Shown: piece after piece, positions 43,387-53,000 of the stretch | How positions within the stretch are numbered: the first letter of the stretch is position 1 | How the letters are laid out: every line of letters begins with the position of its first letter | Source of the DNA: JBGANR01 sp044222225 | GTDB lineage: Bacteria > Actinomycetota > Actinomycetes > Mycobacteriales > Mycobacteriaceae | Length of the DNA stretch: 64,000 nt | Direction of reading: 5' to 3' | Assembly (NCBI GenBank): GCA_044222225.1 | Contig: JBGANR010000009.1 | Span: 1 to 64,000 of the forward strand | The notes under the pieces: model-generated | Databases searched by the model: none | Seen by the model: only the letters and a program-made list of their open reading frames with translations | Told to the model about the DNA's origin: nothing | Made by a program: the position numbers and the translations under genes

Positions 43387-44400
43387 GTGCACAACACTCC
43401 CGGTTCGCCAGACCCGCCTCGGGCCTCCGAATCGCTCCGGGGGCGTCGACGCGTCACAAGCGCGGATGTCGCCAGAGCGACCGGCCTATCACGGACGACC
43501 ATCAGTTTCGTCCTCAACGAGGCCCCTAATCAGTCGATTCCAGAAACCACCCGCTCGCGCGTCTTCGAGGCGGCACAGCGCCTCGGCTATCGGCCGTCGC
43601 CGTCGGGGCGGACGCTGCGCCGCGGGCGCTCGGACATCGTCCTGTTCCTGCCGTCGGAGTTCCCCATCGAACTGCCGACGGGCAGCCTGCTGCGCGCGAT
43701 GAGCGAGGAGTTCGACAAGCACGGGCTCACCGTCCTCACCCACCCGCGCGGCGACCTCACCGAGACCGAACTGTGGCAGCGCGTCTCGCCCGTGGCCGTC
43801 GTCTCGCTCGACGGCTTCGACGACGCCGAGCGCGAGGCGATGGCCGAGGCCGGCATCGCCGTGGCCGTCGGCCTGCTCGCCGAGACGCACGGGCCGTCGA
43901 ATCACCTCAACGTCGGCATCGGGCACCAGCAGGTCGAGTACCTGCGCGAGCACGGCCACACCCGGCTCGGCTGGGTGGGACCCGACGACGAGGTGCTCGA
44001 GTTCTTCGCCGAGGGCCGCGAGCGCGGCGTCCGCGAAGCATGCGCCGCCGCCGGGCTGCCCGAGCCCCGCACCGTCCGCATCCCCCGCACCGTCGACGCG
44101 GCCCGGGCCGTCCTCGACGACTGGCGGCGCGGACCGGAACCGGTCACCGGCATCTGCGCCTACAACGATTTCTGGGCACTGGCGGTGCAGTCGGCCGCCA
44201 AGCTCCTCGGCGGGCCGCTGCCCGCGCTGATCGGCGTCGACGACACGCCGATCGCCGAGCTCACGACGCCGCCGATCCCGTCGGTCGCGCATCGCATCCG
44301 CATCCTCGCCGTCCACGCCGCCGACCGCGTCGCGGCCGCGCTGGCCGGCGAACCCCCGCCCGCGCCGCTGACCACGATCACCTACGTCGTCGACCGCTGA
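43387..44400 (+). CDS. LacI-family transcriptional regulator
   Basis: A 337-residue repressor: N-terminal helix-turn-helix (VTSADVARATGLSRTTISFVLN, hinge RLGYRPSPSGRTLR) and a periplasmic-binding-protein-like effector domain. The GTG at 43387 is chosen because no better start keeps the HTH; the short N-terminal extension of about 22 residues is unusual. Divergent from the sugar transporter-beta-glucosidase operon, so it most likely represses that operon until its glycoside or a derivative binds. Confidence 0.9.
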   Translation: MHNTPGSPDPPRASESLRGRRRVTSADVARATGLSRTTISFVLNEAPNQSIPETTRSRVFEAAQRLGYRPSPSGRTLRRGRSDIVLFLPSEFPIELPTGSLLRAMSEEFDKHGLTVLTHPRGDLTETELWQRVSPVAVVSLDGFDDAEREAMAEAGIAVAVGLLAETHGPSNHLNVGIGHQQVEYLREHGHTRLGWVGPDDEVLEFFAEGRERGVREACAAAGLPEPRTVRIPRTVDAARAVLDDWRRGPEPVTGICAYNDFWALAVQSAAKLLGGPLPALIGVDDTPIAELTTPPIPSVAHRIRILAVHAADRVAAALAGEPPPAPLTTITYVVDR

Positions 44401-44410
44401 CTCCGGTCTC

Positions 44411-45199
44411 TCAGGCGTCGAAGGTGGCGCCGCCGTCGACGCGTAGATCGTGCATCGTGACGTGCCGCGCGGCGTCCGAGAGCAGGAACAGGCAGGCCGC
44501 GGCGACGTCGTCGGGGTGCGCGACACGGCCGAGCGGGATGCCCAGCCGAAAGGTCGCCGGGTCGCCGGCGACGACGCGTCCGGTCTCATCGGCGGTCAGC
44601 GGGTCGGCGAGCGGGTCCGCGGGGCCGTCTGCCGCGTCGTCCCGATGCAGCCGGCGGAGCATCGCCGTGTCGGTGGAACCGGGCGAGACGGTGTTGCAGC
44701 GCACTCCGAAGGGCGCCACCTCGAGAGCGAGTGTGCGCAGGTAGGACTGCAGAGCGGCCTTGGTGGCGCCGTAGGCGGCCATGCCGGCGCGGGGCGTCGC
44801 CGCCGCATTGGAGGTGACGCCGACGATCGCCCCGGCGCCCCGCTCGGCCATGCCGCGGGCGATCGGCGCACACACGTTGACGGCGGCCAGCACGTTGCCC
44901 GCCCACTGCCCACGCCACGGGTCGAGATCGGAATCGAGCGCACGGTTGTCGGTGAGCACCCCCGCCGTGTGCACGAGTCCGTCGACCGGGCCGAGCGCGG
45001 CACACGCGGCGGCGGCGGCCGCGGCGTCGGTGAGATCGATCACATCTCCGTCGACCCCCTCGATCGACGTCACGTCAGGAGCGTTGTCCCAGGCCACGAT
45101 CTCGGCGCCGGCGGCGACGAGCCTCCGGCACACCGCCCGGCCGATGCCGCCGGCGGCACCTGTCACGAGCACGCGAGACCTGATTAGGCTTACCTCCAT
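44411..45199 (-). CDS. entA: 2,3-dihydro-2,3-dihydroxybenzoate dehydrogenase (EntA-like SDR)
   Basis: Short-chain dehydrogenase of 262 aa with the Rossmann motif TGAAGGIGRA, NVLAAVN, and catalytic YGATK; ends LRVDGGATFDA. Next to isochorismatase and isochorismate synthase it should catalyse the last step to 2,3-dihydroxybenzoate. Start ATG at 45199 overlaps an iron-box-like sequence, and GGAGG lies just inside the coding region, so initiation a few codons downstream cannot be excluded. Divergent from the main siderophore operon across a shared iron-controlled promoter. Confidence 0.85.
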   Translation of the reverse strand: MEVSLIRSRVLVTGAAGGIGRAVCRRLVAAGAEIVAWDNAPDVTSIEGVDGDVIDLTDAAAAAAACAALGPVDGLVHTAGVLTDNRALDSDLDPWRGQWAGNVLAAVNVCAPIARGMAERGAGAIVGVTSNAAATPRAGMAAYGATKAALQSYLRTLALEVAPFGVRCNTVSPGSTDTAMLRRLHRDDAADGPADPLADPLTADETGRVVAGDPATFRLGIPLGRVAHPDDVAAACLFLLSDAARHVTMHDLRVDGGATFDA

Positions 45200-45217
45200 A
45201 AATCTAGGCTAGCCTAA
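45199..45217. promoter_or_regulatory. IdeR/DtxR-like iron box
   Basis: Centred on the perfect palindrome TAGGCTAGCCTA (45205-45216). The 19-mer 45199-45217 matches about 14 of 19 positions of the TTAGGTTAGGCTAACCTAA-type consensus. A second, weaker match (AGGTAAGCCTAA on the minus strand) extends into the first codons of entA. In the gap between entA and the entB operon it would let an iron-bound IdeR/DtxR protein shut off both. Confidence 0.65.
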
Positions 45218-45341
45218 CAACGCCCTCGGAAGCTCCGAGAGACGTGGAACCACGGAACCTTCCTCACGACGCCCCAGCCCGACGCAGGACCGCGAGGTCA
45301 AGCGGTCGGGTCAGCGCCGTGAACAACACACGGAGGTGTTG

Positions 45342-46004
45342 ATGGCGATCCCGAAGATCGCGAATTACGACGTGCCGTCCCGCAGCGAGATCCCGGCCGA
45401 CACCGTCTCCTGGCACCTGGATCCGGCACGGGCCGCGGTGCTCGTCCATGACATGCAGAACTACTTCATCGACGCCTACGATCGCACGGCTTCGCCGATC
45501 TCGGGCGTCCTCGCCAACATGGCGCACATCCGCGACCTGGCCGCGGCGCACGGGATCCCGGTGGTCTACACGATGCAGCCGGGCGATCAGCATCCGTCGC
45601 GCCGCGGCATCCTCGCCGACTTCTGGGGGCCCGGCCTGCGAGACGGCCGCGACACCGAGGTCGTCGACGAGCTGACGCCGGCGCCCGGCGACATCCAGGT
45701 GACCAAGTGGCGCTACTCGGCGTTCCAGCGCACCGATCTGCGCGAACTGCTCAACCATCACCGCCGCGACCAGCTCATCGTCACGGGCGTCTACGCCCAC
45801 ATGGGCTGCCTGCTCAGCGCCGCCGAGGCGTTCATGTCCGACGTCGCACCCTTCCTCGTGCTCGATGCCACCGCCGACTTCTCGCGGGCCGAGCACATCA
45901 TGGCGGCGAGCTACGCGGCCAAACGCTGCGCCTCCGTCATCACGACCGCCGACGTGACGCGCGCCCTGGCGCAGCAGCCGGTCGGCGCGGGAGCGACGCG
46001 GTGA
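45342..46004 (+). CDS. entB-like: Isochorismatase (EntB N-terminal domain only)
   Basis: A 220-residue hydrolase converting isochorismate to 2,3-dihydro-2,3-dihydroxybenzoate. Visible: VLVHDMQNYF with catalytic Asp, DFWGPGL, VTKWRYSAFQRTDL, and VTGVYAHMGCLLSA. Classic EntB/DhbB proteins are about 285 aa with a C-terminal aryl carrier domain; that domain is missing here, so a separate carrier must exist. ATG at 45342 has GGAGG at five to six bases. First gene of the siderophore operon. Confidence 0.92.
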   Translation: MAIPKIANYDVPSRSEIPADTVSWHLDPARAAVLVHDMQNYFIDAYDRTASPISGVLANMAHIRDLAAAHGIPVVYTMQPGDQHPSRRGILADFWGPGLRDGRDTEVVDELTPAPGDIQVTKWRYSAFQRTDLRELLNHHRRDQLIVTGVYAHMGCLLSAAEAFMSDVAPFLVLDATADFSRAEHIMAASYAAKRCASVITTADVTRALAQQPVGAGATR

Positions 46005-47116
46005 GCACGAGCTTCACCATGACCGGCGCGTTCGGCCGCGTCCGCGGCACCGGCCGGCGCCGCGCGTGGACCGACCCGGCGGCGGCCGTCGCGGAACAGG
46101 CGGAATCGGCGCGGCTCGTCGTGGGCGCGCTGCCGTTCCGGCCGGACCGGCCGGCGGCGCTGTTCACGCCCGACGGCTGGGAGCACGCGGCGTCCTCGCC
46201 CGGGCTTCCGGCGGGCGCGCCGCCCGAGGTCGTCTCGATCGTCGAACGGCCGGCGGCCGAGCAGCACCGCGCGCGGGTCGCCGCGCTCGTCGAGCGGCTG
46301 TCGACGGACCTCGGCCTCGCCAAGGTCGTGCTCGCCCGAGCGCTCGACGTCCACTTCGCCGACGCCGTCGACCCCGACGCACTGCTGGCCAGGCTCGTCG
46401 AGCAGAACGGCCAGGGCGGCTACCTCGTCGACCTCTCCGTCGCGGGCGAGGCGCACCGGGCGACGACGCTCGTCGGCGCCAGCCCGGAACTGCTCGTCTC
46501 CCGGCACGGCGACGCGCTCGAATCACACCCCCTCGCCGGGACCGCGGCACGGCACGCGGATCCCCGGCGCGACGCCCGCGCCGCCGCCGACCTGGCCGAA
46601 TCGGCGAAGGACCTCACCGAGCACGGCTACGTCGTCGAGGCCATCCGCGAGGCGCTCACCCCGCTGTGCAGCGAGCTGCACGTGCCCGAGCGGCCGTCCG
46701 TCACAGCGACGCCGGTCGCCTGGCACCTCGGCACGCGGATCACCGGACGACTCGCGTCGCCGGACACGACGGCACTGACACTGGCCACGGCCCTGCATCC
46801 GACGCCCGCCGTCTGCGGTACGCCGACGGCCGCGGCCGCGGCCGTCATCGCCGATCTCGAATCCAGGCCCGACCGCGGCTTCTACGCCGGTGCGGTCGGC
46901 TGGTGCGACGCGGCGGGCGACGGCCGGTGGCTGGTGGCCATCCGCGGCGGTGTGCTCTCCGCCGACGGCCGGCAGCTGCGCGCGCACGCCGGCGGCGGGA
47001 TCGTCGCCGCGTCCGATCCGGATGTCGAGCTGGCGGAGACGTCGCTCAAGTTCCGCACCGTGCTGCGGGCGTGCGGCGTCGACGCCGGCGTCCGATCGGC
47101 GGTGACGGCACTGTGA
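46001..47116 (+). CDS. entC: Isochorismate synthase
   Basis: Chorismate-binding enzyme of 371 aa making isochorismate for dihydroxybenzoate. Diagnostic segments: LAKVVLARALDV, VGASPELLVSRHGDALESHPLAGT, TPVAWHLGTRI, HPTPAVCGTPT and the C-terminal GGGIVAASDPDVELAETSLKF. Slightly shorter than EntC of enterobacteria at the N-terminus. GTG start overlaps the isochorismatase stop as GTGA. Confidence 0.92.
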   Translation: MSTSFTMTGAFGRVRGTGRRRAWTDPAAAVAEQAESARLVVGALPFRPDRPAALFTPDGWEHAASSPGLPAGAPPEVVSIVERPAAEQHRARVAALVERLSTDLGLAKVVLARALDVHFADAVDPDALLARLVEQNGQGGYLVDLSVAGEAHRATTLVGASPELLVSRHGDALESHPLAGTAARHADPRRDARAAADLAESAKDLTEHGYVVEAIREALTPLCSELHVPERPSVTATPVAWHLGTRITGRLASPDTTALTLATALHPTPAVCGTPTAAAAAVIADLESRPDRGFYAGAVGWCDAAGDGRWLVAIRGGVLSADGRQLRAHAGGGIVAASDPDVELAETSLKFRTVLRACGVDAGVRSAVTAL

Positions 47117-48474
47117 ACACGTCAAGCGACGAGCCCGTCTGGGACCTCATCGGCGTCGGCTTCGGGCCGTCCAACCTGGCGCTGGCCATCGCCCTCGAAG
47201 CGCACAACGACGCGGCCGATCCCGCGCACCGGCTCTCGGCGGTCTTCCTCGAAGCACGCGACGAGTTCTCCTGGCATCCGGGGATGCTCATCCCCGGGGC
47301 GACGATGCAGATCTCCTTCCTCAAGGACCTCGTCACCCTCCGCGATCCGCAGAGCCCGTACACCTTCGTCAACTACCTCACCGAGCGTGGCCGGCTGGTC
47401 GACTTCGTCAACCGGCAGACCTTCTTCCCCAGCCGCATCGAGTACTTCGACTACCTCACGTGGGCGGCACGGCGCGTCGGCGCGGACATCCGCTACTCCC
47501 ACCGGGTCACCGGCGTCGACCTGGCTCCGGACGGCGACGCCGTCGTCGTCACGGCCGGCGGGCGGCGGTTCACCGGCCGCAACATCGTCTTCGGGCAGGG
47601 ACTCGTCCCCGCGGTGCCGGACGCCGCGATCTGCGCCACGACGCCGGCCGACCGCGTCTTCCACTCCCAGGAGTTCCTGCACCGGCTGCCGCGGATCGCG
47701 CCCGACCGCGCCGCGCCGCGCACCTTCGTGGTGGTCGGAGCGGGGCAGAGCGCCGCCGAATGCGTCGGCTACCTGCACGAACACCACCCGACGAGCGATA
47801 TCCACGCCGTCTTCAGCAAGTACGGCTACACCCCGGCCGACGACAGCCCGTACGCCAACCGCGTCTTCGACCCGGACGCCGTCGACGAGTGGTACGGCGC
47901 CCCGCAGGAGGTGCGTGACCGCATGTTCCGTTATCACCGCAGCACCAACTACTCGGCCGTCGACCTGGCCGACATCGAGGCGCTGTACGAGCGGGAGTAC
48001 GCCGAGAAGGTGGCCGGGCCGCGACGGCTGCACATCTGGCGGGCCCACGAACTGTGCTCACTGACCGGGGCGGACGACGTGCCGGGCGAGGCCGCCGAGC
48101 CGAGCCGTGTCCGGGTGCTGTTGCGCGACCTCATGTCCGGACGGCGCCAGACCCTGACGGCCGACGCCGTCGTGCTCGCGACGGGGCTGCGACCGAGCGA
48201 TCCGGGCGCGCTGCTCGGCGCCGGCGCCGCGCGCTACGCCGCGACCGGGCCGACGCCGAACGTCAGCCGCGACTACCGGTTGCGGACGGTCGACCCCGCG
48301 GTCACGGCCGGCGTCTACTTCAACGGCGGCGTCGAACACACGCATGGACTGACGTCCTCGCTGCTCTCGAACCTCGCCGCACGGGCCGCCGACATCGCCG
48401 GCTCGGTGTTCCGGCACGAACGGCAGCGGACGGCGCAGGCGCCCGCCCCGGCTCAGGACTCGGTGACCGCATGA
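47113..48474 (+). CDS. L-ornithine N5-monooxygenase (PvdA/SidA family)
   Basis: FAD- and NADPH-dependent hydroxylase of 453 aa. GVGFGPSNLALAIALE is the FAD loop, HPGMLIPGATMQISFLKDLVTLRDP is the family signature, VVGAGQSAAECVGYL the NADPH loop, LATGLRP the ATG motif. Lysine hydroxylases (IucD/MbtG) belong to the same superfamily, but the last NRPS adenylation pocket resembles hydroxyornithine codes, favouring ornithine. GTG overlaps the entC stop. The enzyme supplies the hydroxamate part of a mixed siderophore. Confidence 0.9.
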   Translation: MNTSSDEPVWDLIGVGFGPSNLALAIALEAHNDAADPAHRLSAVFLEARDEFSWHPGMLIPGATMQISFLKDLVTLRDPQSPYTFVNYLTERGRLVDFVNRQTFFPSRIEYFDYLTWAARRVGADIRYSHRVTGVDLAPDGDAVVVTAGGRRFTGRNIVFGQGLVPAVPDAAICATTPADRVFHSQEFLHRLPRIAPDRAAPRTFVVVGAGQSAAECVGYLHEHHPTSDIHAVFSKYGYTPADDSPYANRVFDPDAVDEWYGAPQEVRDRMFRYHRSTNYSAVDLADIEALYEREYAEKVAGPRRLHIWRAHELCSLTGADDVPGEAAEPSRVRVLLRDLMSGRRQTLTADAVVLATGLRPSDPGALLGAGAARYAATGPTPNVSRDYRLRTVDPAVTAGVYFNGGVEHTHGLTSSLLSNLAARAADIAGSVFRHERQRTAQAPAPAQDSVTA

Positions 48475-50099
48475 CCGCCCCGCTGCTCGACGGCGTGGTC
48501 GGCTACCCCGAGGACGTCGCCGCCCGCTACCGGGAACTCGGCTACTGGACCGGTCAGACCCACTCCGACCTGCTGGAACGGGCCGTCACCGAGCACGCCG
48601 AGCGCGTCGCCGTCGTGGACGCCCACCGACGGGTGACGTACGCCGAGCTGGGCCGGAACGTGCGGCTGCGGGCCGGCGAGCTCGCGGCCCGGGGGGTGAC
48701 GCGCGGCGACCGCGTCGTCGTGCACCTGCCGAACAGCGTCGAGTTCGTGGAGGTCGTGTTCGCGCTCTTCGAGCTCGGCGCGCTGCCGGTCTTCGCGCTC
48801 GCCGCACACCGGCGGGCCGAGCTGACGCACGTCGCCACCGCGGCCGGGGCCCGCCGGCTCGTCACGACGGGCCGCGACGGCCTCGTCGACTACGCGGCGA
48901 TCGCCGAATCGGTCGCCGCGGCGGTGCCCGGGCTCGAACCGATCGTGGTGCCGCGGGGTGACTGTCCAGTACCTGTCGCCGGCAGCGTCGACGCGGCGTA
49001 TATCGAAGGCAAGGCCCGCTCGGCGACAGATTCCGCCGGGACTCCACGTGGGGTGGCCTTTCTGCAGCTCTCCGGCGGCACGACCGGCACCCCGAAGCTC
49101 ATCCCGCGCACCCACGACGACTACCTCTACTCGGTGCGCGAAAGCGCTCTGATCTGCGGAATCACCGCGGAATCGGTCATGCTGGCGGCGCTGCCCATCT
49201 CGCACAACTTCACGATGAGCTCGCCCGGGCTGCTCGGCATGATCTTCGTCGGCGGCTCGGTCGTCATGGCACCGGACCCCAGCCCGGAGACCTGCCTGCG
49301 GCTCGTGGCCGAGCACGGCGTCACCCACGCCCCGCTCGTCCCGCCGCTGCTCATGACGTGGCTCAACTCGGCGGCCCGCCGCCGGCACGACACGTCGTCG
49401 CTGGAGGCCGTCTGGGTCGGCGGCGCCAAGCTGACGGCCGAGGCCGCGCGCCGGGTGCGTCCGGAGCTCGGCTGCCGGTTGACGCAGGTCTTCGGCATGG
49501 CCGAGGGGCTGGTCAACTACACCCGCATCGACGACGACGAGGAGACCGTCGTCTCGACACAGGGCCGGCCTATCTCACCCCACGACGAGGTGCGCGTCGT
49601 CGACGACGCCGGGGAGCCGGTGCCGAACGGAACGCCCGGCCACCTGCAGACGCGCGGGCCCTACACGATCCGGGGCTACTACCGCGCCCCCGAGCACAAC
49701 CGGGACTCGTTCACCGCCGACGGCTTCTACCGCACCGGCGACATCGTCGTCCGCGACGACCGTGACTACCTGCGGGTGGTCGGCCGGGCGAAGGACCAGA
49801 TCAACCGCGGCGGCGAGAAGATCCCGCCGGCGATGGTGGAGAACCACCTGCTGGCCCACCCGCAGATCCACGACGTCTCCGTCGTCGGCGTGCCCGACGA
49901 GCAACTCGGCGAGCGCAGCTGCGCCTACGTCATCCGCCGCGACCCCGAGTCGAGCGAGCCGACGGCCGCCGGGCTGCGGGCCTTCCTCGCGCGCGAGCGC
50001 GGCGTGGCCCGCTACCTCGTGCCGGACGTCATCGAATTCGTGACCGTGTTCCCGACCACCTCGGTCGGCAAGATCGATAAGAAGAGCCAGCGCCGATGA
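48471..50099 (+). CDS. entE: 2,3-dihydroxybenzoate-AMP ligase
   Basis: Stand-alone aryl-adenylating enzyme of 542 aa that activates DHB and loads a carrier protein. Motifs: LSGGTTGTPKLIPRTH (A3), LPISHNFTM, VFGMAEGLVNYTR, DGFYRTGDIV, GRAKDQINRGGEKI and the final TSVGKIDKKSQ lysine. Residues about 167-189 (VPVAG...RSATDSA) are encoded by an in-frame palindromic element (48967-49035) lying just before the A3 loop, a segment not expected in EntE. ATGA overlap with the hydroxylase. The carrier it must load is not encoded in the window. Confidence 0.93.
   Translation: MTAPLLDGVVGYPEDVAARYRELGYWTGQTHSDLLERAVTEHAERVAVVDAHRRVTYAELGRNVRLRAGELAARGVTRGDRVVVHLPNSVEFVEVVFALFELGALPVFALAAHRRAELTHVATAAGARRLVTTGRDGLVDYAAIAESVAAAVPGLEPIVVPRGDCPVPVAGSVDAAYIEGKARSATDSAGTPRGVAFLQLSGGTTGTPKLIPRTHDDYLYSVRESALICGITAESVMLAALPISHNFTMSSPGLLGMIFVGGSVVMAPDPSPETCLRLVAEHGVTHAPLVPPLLMTWLNSAARRRHDTSSLEAVWVGGAKLTAEAARRVRPELGCRLTQVFGMAEGLVNYTRIDDDEETVVSTQGRPISPHDEVRVVDDAGEPVPNGTPGHLQTRGPYTIRGYYRAPEHNRDSFTADGFYRTGDIVVRDDRDYLRVVGRAKDQINRGGEKIPPAMVENHLLAHPQIHDVSVVGVPDEQLGERSCAYVIRRDPESSEPTAAGLRAFLARERGVARYLVPDVIEFVTVFPTTSVGKIDKKSQRR
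48967..49035. repeat. Palindromic element family E, in-frame copy E2 inside entE
   Basis: A 69-bp element with perfect nine-bp inner arms CTGTCGCCG (48973-48981) and CGGCGACAG (49021-49029). It aligns gaplessly with 54500-54568 (about 44 of 69 identical by hand) and 19879-19947. Read in a different codon phase from E3, it yields VPVAGSVDAAYIEGKARSAT and a few more residues. Confidence 0.7.
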
Positions 50100-53000
50100 C
50101 CCTCACCGACGCCGATCGGGCCGGACGGCCCGCCGGTCCGCGCACCGAGCTGCTCCCCCTCACCGGGGCACAGCTCGGCATCTGGAACGCACAGCGCCTC
50201 GACCCCGAGTCGCCGTTCTATCTCGTGGGCGAGGTGCTCGAGATCGACGGCACCGCCGCCGAGGTGCCGATCGACGTGTCGGCGCTGGTCGAGGCCGTGA
50301 CGGCGACGGTCGCCGAGACCGAGACGATGCGGCTGCGCTTCCTCGACGCCGCGCCGCCGACGGCCGACAGCTCGGCGCGCGGCGTGAACGCCGACGCCGG
50401 CCCGCGGCAGTGGATCGCCGAGCCCGCGCCGGTGACGGTGCCGATCGTCGACCTCACCGGCGCCGCCGACCCGGTCGCCCGGGCCGACGCCGAGGTCACG
50501 CGGATCCGGCGGGAGACCGCGCGTCGGTGCCGGGGCATGGTCGACCGGGAGCTGTTCGGCTACGTCCTGCTCTCGCTCTCGGCCACCCGGGTGTGGTGCG
50601 TGCAGCTGTACCACCACCTCGTCGTCGACGGGTACTCCGCCGCGATGATCTCCCGCCGGCTGGCCGCGCACTACACGGCGATCGTCACCGACGCCCCGGT
50701 GCGCGCGTCGACGTTCGGCTCGTTCCGCGAGCTCGTCGCCGAGGACGTCGCCTATCGCGAATCGCCGGCCGCCGCGGCCGACCGCGACTACTGGGTCGAT
50801 CGCTTCACTCCGCTGCCCGCGCTGGAGCGGCCGGTGGCGCCGGACGCGTCCGGCCCGGTCGGCACACGCAGCGCGCGGGCCGTCCTCGACGCCGGCGCCG
50901 TCCGGCGGCTCAAAGAACTCGCCGACGGCCGGCGGATGAGCTGGGCGGACGTGCTCATCGGCTGCTTCGCCGGCTACCTCTCGCGGCTGCGCGGCACGGG
51001 CGACGTCGTCCTCGCGCTGCCGCTCATGGTGCGCACCACCCGCACCGCGACGACGACGCCCGCGATGGCCGTCAACGTCCTGCCGCTGCGGGTGCCCGTG
51101 GCGCCGGGCGACACCGTCCTCGACCTGGCCGCCGCCGTCGCCGCCGCGATGGCCGAGTTGCGGCGTCATCAGCGCTACCGCGGCGAAGACCTGATCCGGG
51201 CGCTGGCCACCCCGGAGGCCGGCGCGCTGCTGCACGGCACCGGCATCAACCTCAAGGCCTTCGACACCCGGCTCGACTTCGCCGGAGCCGCCGGGACCCT
51301 GCGCAACGTCGCCGGCGGCCCGCCGGAGGAGCTGGGACTCACCGTCACGCCGATCGCCGACGGCGCCCTGCAGCTCGGCTTCGAGGTCGACGCCGCGACG
51401 GTCGGCGAGACGACCGCCGCCGCCCGGATGGCCGCACTGGCCCGCACGGTCGAGAGCCTCTGCGGCGCCGACCTGCCGGCGATCGGCCGCGTCGACCTGC
51501 GCGCCGACGGCCCGCCCGCCGGCTGGACCCCGCCCGCCGTGCCCGGTGAACCGCAGGACATCGCCGAACTGCTGACGGACCTCGTCCGGCGGCATCCCGA
51601 CCGCGTGGTGCTCGACGACTCGGGCCGGCGGATCACCGCCGCCGAGCTGGGCGATCGCGTGCACCGGCTGGCGCGCGTACTGGCCGAGGCGGGGGTCGGC
51701 GGCGAGCACGTCGTCGCCATCGCCCTGCCGCGCTCGGCGGATCTCGTCGCGGCGATGTTCGCGGTCTGGGAGGTCGGCGCGGCGTACGTCGTGCTCGATC
51801 CGGCGTACCCCGCCGAACGGATCGCCGAGCTCGTCCGGCAGTCGCGCCCCGTGCTGACGATCTGCCCGGACTCCCCGCCCGTGCCCGTCGACGGCGTCCT
51901 CGCGTTGGACGACCCGCGGGTCGTGGCCCGGCTCGCGGCGACGTCCGCCGAACCGCTGACGTCCGCCGAGCACCGCAGACACCCCGAGAACCTCGCGTAC
52001 GTGCTGTTCACCTCCGGCTCGACCGGCGCGCCCAAGGGCGTCATGGTGCGCTCCGGATCGCTCGCGCGGCTCGTCCACCGGCAGCGCCACACCCTCTACG
52101 CCGACGCCGTCGCGCGGGCCGGCGGACGTCCGCTGCGCGTCGCGCACACCACGTCGTTCGCGTTCGACGCCTCGCTCGATCCGCTGCTGTGGCTGCTCGA
52201 CGGACACCGCGTCCACCTCTACGGCTCCGACGTCCAGCGCGACGCCGAGCTGCAGGTGCAGACGCTGGCGGCCGACCGGATCGACGTCGTCGACACGACG
52301 CCGTCGATGGCGGCGTTCCTCGTCGAGGCGGGCCTCATCGGACCGGGCGGGACCGTCGGCACGGTCGTCCTCGGCGGCGAGGCGCTGCCGGAGTCGCTGG
52401 CGCACGCGCTCGCCGGCTGCGGGTCCGTCGTCGCCCACAACATGTACGGCCCCACCGAGGCGACCGTCGACGCCGTCACCACCCGGATCGGCGCGGGCCC
52501 GGTGCGCATCGGCGCGCCGCTGGAGGGCACGTCCGGCCTGCTGCTCGACGCGACGCTGCGGCCCGTGCTCGACGGCGAGGTCGGCGAGCTCTATCTGGCC
52601 GGCCCGCAGCTGGCTCGCGGCTACCTCGACCGGCCCGCGCTCACCGCGGAGCGGTTCGTCGCCAACCCCTTCGGCGCTCCCGGCGAGCGGATGTACCGCA
52701 CCGGCGACCTCGCCCGCTGGCACGCCGACGGCTACGAGTTCCTCGGCCGGGCCGACGACCAGGTGAAGATCCGCGGCCACCGCATCGAACTGCGGGAGGT
52801 CGAGGCGGCGCTGACCGGGATCGACGGCGTGACGGCGGCCGTCGCGATCGTCACCGGCAGCGGTGCGACGGCCCGGCTCGTCGGCTACGCCGTCGGCGCC
52901 GGCACCGCCGAGGCGATCCGCGCCGACCTCGCGACGCGCGTCCCCGACTACCTCGTGCCGTCGGCGATCGTCGTGCTCGACCGGCTGCCGCTGACCGTCA

